Assembly (NCBI RefSeq): GCF_003584125.1
Contig: NZ_QXFL01000010.1
Location: 1 to 64,000, forward strand
Source of the DNA: Aurantiacibacter zhengii
GTDB lineage: Bacteria; Pseudomonadota; Alphaproteobacteria; Sphingomonadales; Sphingomonadaceae
DNA length: 64,000 nt
Direction: 5' to 3'
A program made the position numbers and the translations under genes. The first letter of the stretch is position 1, and each line of letters opens with the position of its first letter. The notes beneath the pieces are model-generated. The model made no database searches, was not told where the DNA came from, and was given only the letters and a program-made list of their open reading frames with translations. This document shows, one piece after another, positions 46,435 through 53,800 of this stretch.

Positions 46435-46733
46435 GCTGCGCCTCCCGCGTCCAGCTGCTTCGCTGCTCGAAGTATATTCGCAATCTTCGTCTCGCGGGCG
46501 GCAAGCGATGGGAGCGCCTTGGGGAAGGCGATGATCTGCGCGCAAGCCGGAACGGCGCGGCTGTTCGCTTCCTCGATGATGGTTGTGCATTTGCGCTGAG
46601 TCCAGCGTGCCAGCTTCATGGCTTGATGAATGTCGAGCGAGATTGTTACCTCGTCGTTGCCGCTGGGTATAGTGATAGTGATACGGTCGCCGTCCTGGTT
46701 GGCGAACGGTTCATCCGTGGCTAGTATGTGCAT
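46431..46733 (-). CDS. First gene of the cargo operon, unknown
   Basis: A 100-residue protein (MHILATDEPFANQDGDRITITIPSGNDEV...) with an N-terminal strand-rich part and a C-terminal helical part. No domain is recognised. It starts the four-gene minus-strand operon and faces the XRE regulator gene across a 150-base promoter region. Its TGA overlaps the next ATG. Confidence 0.6.
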   Translation of the reverse strand: MHILATDEPFANQDGDRITITIPSGNDEVTISLDIHQAMKLARWTQRKCTTIIEEANSRAVPACAQIIAFPKALPSLAARETKIANILRAAKQLDAGGAA

Positions 46734-46846
46734 AGTCGTGCCCTTTCAGAGAGGGTGAGATTAGCGGCGGGTGGAAAGGTAGTAGCTTCCGCTCGCCGCG
46801 CCTCGGCTTCATGCCTTGGCTGATAGTTTTCTAACAGTCCGTTTGA

Positions 46847-46873
46847 TTGACAGTCAAGCCCTGTTGTTATATT
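46847..46873 (+). promoter_or_regulatory. Promoter/operator candidate between divergent cargo operon and XRE regulator
   Basis: TTGACAGTCAA (46847-46857) is a perfect 11-base palindrome whose TTGACA can serve as a -35 box; TATATT (46868-46873) follows after 15 bases, slightly short of the ideal 17. The XRE start codon is 11 bases further. Overlap of a palindrome with a promoter suggests autoregulation. Confidence 0.45.
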
Positions 46874-46883
46874 TCTATCACCC

Positions 46884-47102
46884 ATGAATGGAAAACAATG
46901 CAGGATGGCGCGGGCTGGCCTTGGCCTTTCGCCGCAAGACTTGGCCGACCGCGCGGGTGTCCATTATATAACCTTGCGTCGGCTCGAAGCTGGCGAAGGG
47001 GTTTCGGAAGACACGCGCGGGAAGATTGAAAAGGCGCTCGCTGATGCTGGCGCAACCTTCTCAAAGCGCGGTGGCCGGATCGGCGCGACGGTGCCGGAAT
47101 AA
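46884..47102 (+). CDS. XRE-family helix-turn-helix regulator
   Basis: A 72-residue Cro/CI-type DNA-binding protein made almost only of the HTH domain: LSPQDLADRAGVHYITLRRLEAGEGVSEDTRGKIEKAL. It probably controls the divergent minus-strand cargo operon, itself, or both, through the palindrome upstream. It is too short to contain a CI-like self-cleavage domain, so control by SOS cleavage is unlikely. Confidence 0.82.
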   Translation: MNGKQCRMARAGLGLSPQDLADRAGVHYITLRRLEAGEGVSEDTRGKIEKALADAGATFSKRGGRIGATVPE

Positions 47103-47112
47103 TTCTAGCGGT

Positions 47113-47523
47113 CTAAGCGCGGTCGTCCCGCTCGTCTGCTACGTCTGCGAACCTGCCAAGCGTGCGCAGATATTGTCGGTCGCCAAGATACCACGGCGCG
47201 ACGGTCGCAAAGACAACTAGGCCCACGACAACCTGCGCAGTCTCTCCGGCTCCAAGAAACTCTAGCGCAGCTTCGGTTAGCGCCGCCAACAGGCCAGCGC
47301 CGACGACGAACAAACCAATGAAGGCGAGAAGCCAGAGGCCGCGCTTCCAGCGCTCCACGGCGCGAAATACTGGCGAGGGGCTGTCGAGGCTCTTGCTACG
47401 GTCCACGGCGTTTCTATGCCACAACTGCGGGCGGCGGTCTATTGGCTGTCCTGCTCCCGTAGTGCCAGGATAATTGCCTTTCGTGCACGGTGTGAATGGG
47501 AAGCGCAGTGGCGGCTTTCCCAC
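47113..47523 (-). CDS. Small two-span membrane protein, unknown
   Basis: Up to 136 residues, with hydrophobic segments LWLLAFIGLFVVGAGLLAAL and TAQVVVGLVVFATVAPWYL in the C-terminal half. The first 40 residues lie partly in a dispersed repeat and look non-coding; a GTG at 47406 (MDRSKSLDSP) is a plausible real start giving 98 residues. Convergent with the XRE gene, 10 bases apart. No function recognised. Confidence 0.5.
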   Translation of the reverse strand: MGKPPLRFPFTPCTKGNYPGTTGAGQPIDRRPQLWHRNAVDRSKSLDSPSPVFRAVERWKRGLWLLAFIGLFVVGAGLLAALTEAALEFLGAGETAQVVVGLVVFATVAPWYLGDRQYLRTLGRFADVADERDDRA

Positions 47524-47595
47524 GGTTCACGCCGAAAGCGGAAATTCAGCTAACGACCCGTTAGCGGACCAAACGAATTTGGGTTAAAGCCCAGT

Positions 47596-48123
47596 ATGCC
47601 TCTACGTATTCGGACCTTTTCTCCTCTGCTCCTGCTGCCAGCTTTGTCCAGCTGTAGCTATGCCTATGATCTACTGGCCGTGATGATTGATGGACAGTTG
47701 GCCTTCGTGGTGGATACCTCATCCGACTATCAGCCAGACTGCCTGAACAGCATCGACGTCCAAGCTGATGATGATGGACCGCCAGCGTCACCAGCACCCG
47801 GCGATGACAGACGACTTGTCGAGAATGGCAACGTTTACTGGTGGGATTACAGAGATGTCCGCTCTTGCGAGGATGGCTTTCCGATTTTCTACGGACGCCC
47901 ACTAACCGGCCCTCGGGCCGAAAACATCGGTTATGTGAGTGCGAAGCCGTTGAAGACAGGAGTGGTCTATAGTGTGGGCACCTCGGGCGAAGGGGCTTAC
48001 GGCTTCGGCTGGTTTCAGATCCTACCCAATGGTGAGATCAAGAATTATCAGAGCGACCCAACTCCGCCACTCCGCGACGACGAAGGCTATCTCGTGGAAG
48101 GGCGGTCGGACACTTCGAGCTAA
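47596..48123 (+). CDS. Putative lipoprotein, unknown
   Basis: A 175-residue protein. The N terminus MPLRIRTFSPLLLLPALSSCS is a lipoprotein signal with the Cys at about residue 20. The mature part is rich in Asp, Gly and Tyr (DTSSDYQPDCLNSI, NVYWWDYRDVRSC, GEGAYGFGWFQILPNGEI) and has two further Cys that could pair. No family recognised. Repeat copies flank it on both sides. Confidence 0.6.
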   Translation: MPLRIRTFSPLLLLPALSSCSYAYDLLAVMIDGQLAFVVDTSSDYQPDCLNSIDVQADDDGPPASPAPGDDRRLVENGNVYWWDYRDVRSCEDGFPIFYGRPLTGPRAENIGYVSAKPLKTGVVYSVGTSGEGAYGFGWFQILPNGEIKNYQSDPTPPLRDDEGYLVEGRSDTSS

Positions 48124-48365
48124 GGTCCGCTTCCCACCCATCTCGGACATTCCGCCCGAAAATGCTGCATCTCGAAAGCAGACATTCCCATAAAATCACT
48201 TGGAATCATCGACTTATCCGTTTCTGCTAACCGCAAATAGCTGCGTGAACCGGACTATCAACTCTGAATGGCTGCTTTTGAAAAAATCACGCCGAAACCG
48301 GACATTCTGCTAACGACCGAGTGCGGACATTGTTGACGTGCAACTGGCGAGTTATTGTACGGCTA

Positions 48366-48989
48366 ATGACTTTTTCCAAGCACCTCATCTTAGGTCTCGT
48401 CGGAGCACTTTCAGTCACTGCCTGTGATGACGACGATGCGGCGGTATCTCGTAGCTTGGTTGACGCCGGATTTTGGCAGTCGAAAGATGTTTCCGCAGAC
48501 GAGGCGATCGAAGTATTTTGGAACTTGGGCGGAGGCCTCAATGACGAACCTACGCACATCCTCTCATATCAGATCGGGCCAGGAAACACGCTGAAGGTTG
48601 CCCACCTTGAACGATTGGGTGCAACAGACCGGACCATCGCCGAAGAAGTGTTTCAGTTACCGGCAAATGTGGCGGACAATGCCAGAACTCAGTTATGGCG
48701 CCTTCGACCGAGGAAACTTGGGAGCTTCGATGACCCTAGTATGTTCGTTCGACCAATCGGTTGCGAGCCTATTAGCGCACACGATGTTGCAGAACTGAAC
48801 GTCGCTTTCCTGAACGATAATGATACCTCGCAGGTCACTGAGGATGACCTGATGGCACTTTTTGAACTTCCCAGCAGGAGAAGTTGCGACAACGATCATG
48901 CGAGACAAGCTCGACAGCTACTTTCGAGGGTGATCGAAGGACTTCCAAAATCGCGCGTGACAAGAGATTTCCTCGAAGTGGACAAATGA
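48366..48989 (+). CDS. Putative lipoprotein, unknown
   Basis: A 207-residue protein with signal MTFSKHLILGLVGALSVTAC and lipidated Cys at residue 20, followed by an acidic stretch DDDDAA. The rest is soluble and alpha/beta-like, with Cys in IGCEPISAHD and RRSCDNDHARQ. An in-frame start at 48321 lies in the dispersed repeat and is rejected. No function recognised; a third lipoprotein of the same cargo region. Confidence 0.6.
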   Translation: MTFSKHLILGLVGALSVTACDDDDAAVSRSLVDAGFWQSKDVSADEAIEVFWNLGGGLNDEPTHILSYQIGPGNTLKVAHLERLGATDRTIAEEVFQLPANVADNARTQLWRLRPRKLGSFDDPSMFVRPIGCEPISAHDVAELNVAFLNDNDTSQVTEDDLMALFELPSRRSCDNDHARQARQLLSRVIEGLPKSRVTRDFLEVDK

Positions 48990-49134
48990 CTGCTTTCCAC
49001 CCATTAGCAGACCTTCGACAGCGCGGGCGATCCACCCAAGACCGGACTGGCAGCTTTGCCACGGTGGAGCCGAAAGCAGCCTGTCAGCTAACGACCCGAT
49101 TGCAGTCATTCATCGCGCAGGGCAGACTACGCTC

Positions 49135-49320
49135 ATGGGCAAACGATCTGGCGTTCCTCACCGAGCTGAAGAGTTGGCCGCACTCACAAACGAAGAGTTG
49201 CAGTCGGAGTTAGAGCGTTCGCGCGCGCGATTGAACATCGCACCTTCCGCCAAAATGGCGAAGCTGTGGCACAAACGAATCCATTGGCTTGAGAGTGCGA
49301 TTGCTTCTCGGTCTAAATGA
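49135..49320 (+). CDS. Small hypothetical protein, 61 residues
   Basis: MGKRSGVPHRAEELAALTNEEL... is basic and helical, with a likely coiled-coil stretch (EELQSELERSRARL) and C-terminal KLWHKRIHWLESAIASRSK. No domain is recognised. It lies between two copies of the dispersed repeat; the repeat covers the bases just after its stop codon. Confidence 0.45.
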   Translation: MGKRSGVPHRAEELAALTNEELQSELERSRARLNIAPSAKMAKLWHKRIHWLESAIASRSK

Positions 49321-49377
49321 CCGCTTTCCACCCTACATTCGGACATTCAGCTTTCTAATTCGCCACGCCAAAAGCAG

Positions 49378-49551
49378 TCATTCCCTATCGCGTAGCGCCA
49401 GGACGATCTCCGGGCACAGGTTGCGCAACTCGATTAGCGCCATGTAGGCTTCGCCCCTTACCTGAAACAGACCGTTGTGGACCCCTGCCTCGGGGAAGGT
49501 CTTGCACCTGTCGAAAGCATTTTGGACGCGGTGGGCGAGTTCTCTGCTCAT
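49378..49551 (-). CDS. Small hypothetical protein, 57 residues
   Basis: MSRELAHRVQNAFDRCKTFP ... ALIELRNLCPEIVLALRDRE reads like a compact helical protein. The ATG at 49551 is chosen; an upstream Met at 49575 is possible. It is the only minus-strand gene between the lipoproteins and the plus-strand operon that starts at 49671. No function recognised. Confidence 0.5.
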   Translation of the reverse strand: MSRELAHRVQNAFDRCKTFPEAGVHNGLFQVRGEAYMALIELRNLCPEIVLALRDRE

Positions 49552-49606
49552 GCGTAGCCAATGCCGCAAAGGCACGATTCGGGAAAGAACAAAGCGAGGA
49601 CGGGAA

Positions 49607-49627
49607 GCGTTAGGCCGTTAAGTAGCG
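49607..49627 (+). repeat. 21-base repeat upstream of the RHH gene (copy 2)
   Basis: Matches 39254-39274 at 19 of 21 positions, same orientation. It lies 43 bases before the start of the right-hand plus-strand operon, as copy 1 lies 72 bases before the start codon of the AlpA-like gene. Confidence 0.65.
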
Positions 49628-49670
49628 TGGTGGGAAAGCTTTGGGCAAAGTTGGTGCGAAAGGAAGCGCC

Positions 49671-49817
49671 ATGCATCGAACAATCCATTGCACGCCCATC
49701 AAGTTTCATGCGCCCCAGAAGCTAGTGGACGCCATACATGAGGAAGCCGCCCGACAAGGGATGAACCTCTCGGAATTCATGCGTTCTATCGCGCGTGAAA
49801 AGGTGGGGCTCAACTGA
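49671..49817 (+). CDS. Ribbon-helix-helix small DNA-binding-like protein
   Basis: A 48-residue protein: TIHCTPIKFHAPQKLVDAI forms the strand and first helix, and AARQGMNLSEFMRSIAREKV the second helix of an Arc/CopG-type ribbon-helix-helix fold. Such proteins are usually dimeric repressors. AAAGGAAGC precedes the ATG. TGATG overlap couples it to the 307-residue gene, so it may autoregulate the operon, possibly at the 21-base repeat just upstream. Confidence 0.68.
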   Translation: MHRTIHCTPIKFHAPQKLVDAIHEEAARQGMNLSEFMRSIAREKVGLN

Positions 49818-50740
49818 TGCTTATCGACTACGGCCAAGCGCTCCTCGCTGGGAAGACCCTTGTCCCTGGCTATCACGAGATGCAGCAAGAGCGCGAACGC
49901 TCCACGCAGATGGCACTGCTTAACGAGCGTGCCCGACAGGAGATGAAGATCGCACTCGCGAACCAGCAGCGCGAAGAGGACTATCTCGCCGATGCTGCAA
50001 TTACGTTCCAGAACCCTACCGCGGAGAGCGTCGCTAAACTCCATGCTCGCTACCCCCAGCACTCGCGAGCGATTGCAACGGCCTGGGAAGCGCGCGACGA
50101 AGAGACACGACAGAACGAACTGACGCAGTTGTCGACCATCGTTCAACGCATTCGCATGGGCAACATCGAGGGTGCCGCGCAATTTGCTCGCCAGCGATAC
50201 GAGGCCGATGTCGAGGCAGGGACCGCCGATGATGGAGACCTCTTTGTTGTCCGTGCCTTGGAAAGCGGTGATCCCGATGCGGTTGCGCGCGTTGCGAACG
50301 GCCTTCTCATCGAAATGTCGGCGGCGGTAGGTCCGGAGCGCTTCGGTGCAACCTGGGAGAACCTGCGGCAGGAAGAGCGCCAGCAGGATCGTCATGCTGC
50401 GGTGTTGGCCAAGGATGAAGCCGAAGCTGGGGTCGCTGCGGCAGAGGCAGCAGCCGCGCCACAATACTACGGTGCGCGGGCCGAACGTGAGGCGGCGAAC
50501 GCCGATATCGCTGAAAGTGATGCCCGGTTTCGCGATCAGGAAAACCAGTCGGAGATCGCAAACCGGAACGCGCGAACCGTTGCCACCACACGCCGCGATG
50601 CCAGAGCAGCGGCAAGAGCAAGTGCACCGCGCGGAACGTCTCGCCCACGCCGTCCGACCTATTCGCAGTATGCCAGAAATGCTGATGGGGTTCGCATCGG
50701 GTTCAACACTGCAACGGGCGAGTGGGAAAGGGTCAACTGA
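49817..50740 (+). CDS. Hypothetical phage-like protein, 307 residues
   Basis: Highly charged, Gln/Glu/Ala-rich helical protein (MQQERERSTQMALLNERARQEM, AAVLAKDEAEAGVAAAEAAAA, REAANADIAESDARFRDQENQ), likely coiled coil over much of its length, ending in a strand-rich NADGVRIGFNTATGEWERVN. Such composition and its place directly before a very large protein resemble the internal/ejection proteins of short-tailed phages, but there is no motif to prove it. Start overlaps the RHH stop. Confidence 0.6.
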   Translation: MLIDYGQALLAGKTLVPGYHEMQQERERSTQMALLNERARQEMKIALANQQREEDYLADAAITFQNPTAESVAKLHARYPQHSRAIATAWEARDEETRQNELTQLSTIVQRIRMGNIEGAAQFARQRYEADVEAGTADDGDLFVVRALESGDPDAVARVANGLLIEMSAAVGPERFGATWENLRQEERQQDRHAAVLAKDEAEAGVAAAEAAAAPQYYGARAEREAANADIAESDARFRDQENQSEIANRNARTVATTRRDARAAARASAPRGTSRPRRPTYSQYARNADGVRIGFNTATGEWERVN

Positions 50741-50741
50741 T

Positions 50742-50897
50742 ATGGGACTTATCTCGCGCGAACTGTTGGCTATGTGCGGCATGGACCCAGATGACCCGAA
50801 CGCCATCAAGAAGAGGGCGGCTGAACTGGACCGGCTAGACCGCGCTCCGGTGAAGGTTCTCGACCCCTGCGGCGATAGCCCTGCGACGGTGCATTGA
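50742..50897 (+). CDS. Small hypothetical protein, 51 residues
   Basis: MGLISRELLAMCGMDPDDPNAIKKRAAELDRLDRAP... sits between the 307- and 1514-residue genes, with an overlap of one base (TGATG at 50895) to the latter. An operon-coupled position and normal codon composition support it; no domain is recognised. Confidence 0.55.
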   Translation: MGLISRELLAMCGMDPDDPNAIKKRAAELDRLDRAPVKVLDPCGDSPATVH

Positions 50898-53800
50898 TGG
50901 CCAGCGCTGCAACGCCTCCCACCGGTTTCGTGCTTGAGGAAGAACCACGCGCGACCCGACGCTCCGACGCCCCGCCACCTCCGCCGGGGTTTGCTCTGGA
51001 AGTCGATAGGCCTGATACGCCGGAACCGGACGCCCGGCGCACACCTGCCCGCGTCATTACCGGTGAAGTCGTCGACGGTGACACGATCCGAAGCGATGGC
51101 CCGAACGTGCGCCTGTGGGGTGTCGACGCGCCGGAACTGAATCAGCCGGGGTGGAACAGGGAGGGTGAACGGGTGCCTGTCGGGGAAGTGTCTCGCGATG
51201 CGCTGGCCGCATACCTGGCGCAAGGCACTCCCCTCATGGGCGATACTGCAATGGAGTCTTGGGGGCGACCTGTCGCACCAGTGACGGTTGATGGCAGGGA
51301 TGTAGGCCGGGACATGCTGCGCTCTGGCGACGCCTTCGCCGCGCCCGATTACCTGTCTGCCGACCCTGATCGTCGTTTCGATTATGTAGGCGCTGAACGG
51401 CTCGCTCGCCTCAATCGGCTGGGCGTGCATGGTGTCCAGACGCAAGACCCTGCCGACTACCGGGAGAATGGCGAGCTCACGCCGGAACAGCGCAGGCGCG
51501 GGCACTCATGGTTCAACCAGACGCCTTTCGAGGGACTGACGGAGGAAGGCCGGACGCAGTGGCTGGGCGTCCTGCGAACGGGCACGGCAGACGAGATTGC
51601 AGCGAAGGCGCGCGAACTCGGCTTCACGATTGATGAAGATCGAAACCGTGACTGGGTAGCGTGGCGCGACAACGAGCGCTCGGCTGGCCGGGAGCCTGTC
51701 ATTGACCGCGTGCTTTACGAGCGGGAGGTGCCCAAGCCTCTGATCGATGGCGGCGGCGGGCAGCTAGGCGCTGGCGTGCGCGGCTTTGGCGACGAGTTTG
51801 TTCTAGGCGGACTTGGTGAAGTCGGCGCGGTGGTCGATGCGCTGGGTGGCACGGAAGGCCGCGAAAACATCTGGAATAGTGATCGCCGCCTTGCCGACAT
51901 TTGGCACAACAATAATGACCAAAACGCTGCAATACTCGGCTACGATTCCGCGAACTATCCCGTCACCTCCACTACCAGCCGGATCGGCGGCGCGCTCACT
52001 TCGGGCTTTGTCTTGCCGTATGCCCAAGGGATGCGCGCCCGGAACCTCGCGGCTTATGGCGCGGGCTATGGCGCTACTTCCGGGTTCCTCGGCACTGACG
52101 GTTCGCTAGGGGACAGGCTAACGGGTGCAGCTATCGGAACGGCGGTGGGTGCCATTGCTGACCCTGCACTTGCCAAAGGCCTCGATCTGGCTGCGCCCTT
52201 CGTGGCGCGCGGTGCGCGTGCTGTGAGTGATCGCGTCCGTGGTGCTGGCACAAGTCGCCGCGCCGTGGAAACCACAGGCAGCGAAGCGGCGATGAACAAT
52301 GCCCTCGATCTGCCGCAAGGCAAATTGCCGCCCCTTCCTGCTGGCGCTCGCTTGAACACTACCGCAGCGATGGCCGATGATCTGGGCGAAGCAATCTCGG
52401 CCCCTGTGCAACGTCCGCAGCGCCTAGACCAGCCGTTAGAAGATCCAGCACGCCGGGAGATTGCCGACAACATCAACCCGCGTGATGTGCTGCCCATGCC
52501 GTCCAACCGGGTCGATGGGGTGGAGGAAGCGGCAAGCATCGACGCTGGCCGTTACGCGGAAGCGCGGGCACCGAACGAACGGGACGAATTGCAGCGCCGC
52601 ACTGTGCGCAACGTCATGGGGCGCGAAGTGCCCAAGGTCGGCCCGATTGATCTGGTGGGCTGGCTGCGCCTTCGTGGCGGTCTGCGTGAAGAGAACGGCG
52701 AACTTGCCAGCTTGGGCATTACGAACAACGCTGCACGCCGGGGAATGGATTTCGCAGGGCAGGAAATGCGTTTTGGCCCGATGCTGGCCGATGACGGCAT
52801 GACCCTCGATGATGCCGCGTTTGCCGCATGGGAGGAAGGCTACTTCCCGGAACTGTCAGAGCGGCCCGATGTGAACACGTTTCTTGAGGCGCTGGGGGAA
52901 ACCTACAACGGCGGCTCCGGTCGGCGCTTCCATGTTGACGACTTCGCGGAACTCGATGCTTACTATGGCAGGCAGACCGAACGCCTCGACCTGGAGCAAC
53001 AGCGTTATGAAAACGGGGAACCCGTCTATGAGGACCGGGCCGTTGCCGCTGCCGCAGACCAGCCGTTCCCGCCCGTGGAAGCCTATGAAGAATGGCCTAG
53101 CGATGCGATTGGCCGCGTGGGCAACATCGACGTTACGCGCCTCGATACTCCGCAGGACATTCGCCGCGCCCTGAAAACTTCTCACAATGCCTTGGGCGGA
53201 TTTGATGCCGCCACACGCGGGCGCATTACCAACGCAGAAACCGAACGGCTGGCCTCCGAACTGAACATGACGGCGGACCAACTGCTAAAGCGTCGTCGCG
53301 GGCAGGCGTTCAATGCAGAGGAAGCCTTGGCCGCTCGCCGCATACTGGCGAAGTCTGGCAACGAACTGGTGAACACTGCACGGCGCTTGCGTCAGATGGG
53401 CGACAATCCGGGGAGTGAAGCAGAAGCAGAGTTTCGCAAGAAATGGATGCGCCACGTTGCCATTCAGGAACAGGTCGCGGGCATGACGGCGGAAGCTGGC
53501 CGGGTGCTGCAACAATTCCGGCAGGCGGCGAACAGCCGGGAAGTGCGCGGCGATGTGCTGGAAGCCCTTATCCGTGGTGGTGGCGGCTCGAGGCGGATGC
53601 AGGAAGCTGCCGATGCCCTGATTGATATGGCCGAAACGTCACCGGGCAAATTCAACGCCTTTGCTGAAAAGGCAATGAAGCCCAAATGGCGCGACAAGAT
53701 CAGCGAACTTTACATTAATTTCCTGCTCTCCAATCCGCCTACGCATGTCGTGAACATGGTAAGCAACACGCTTACGGCGCTCGCGCAGATTCCCGAATAT

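Larger units (their letters stand above)
47512..49386. repeat. Dispersed family of intergenic repeats, five degenerate copies
   Basis: Copies at about 47512-47572, 48124-48190, 48285-48335, 48985-49110 and 49318-49386. Shared words are GACCGCTTTCCACCC, GCGGACATTC, GCCGAAAGC and CAGCTAACGACCC. CCGCTTTC and GAAAGCGG are inverted complements, so each full copy can form a hairpin. They sit only between the small cargo genes, mostly right after stop codons. Confidence 0.6.

Noticed and set aside
46884-47523. Toxin-antitoxin pair formed by the XRE gene and its convergent neighbour
   Set aside because: The neighbour is a small two-span membrane protein on the opposite strand, not co-transcribed, with an unclear start; no known toxin motif.
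47512-49386. CRISPR array
   Set aside because: The repeats here are degenerate, unevenly spaced and separated by genes; no regular repeat-spacer pattern is present anywhere in the window.
49706-51505. 599-residue open frame opposite the 307- and 1514-residue genes
   Set aside because: Spans two coupled genes with ribosome-binding sites and recognisable domain content on the plus strand; composition is typical of an antisense shadow.
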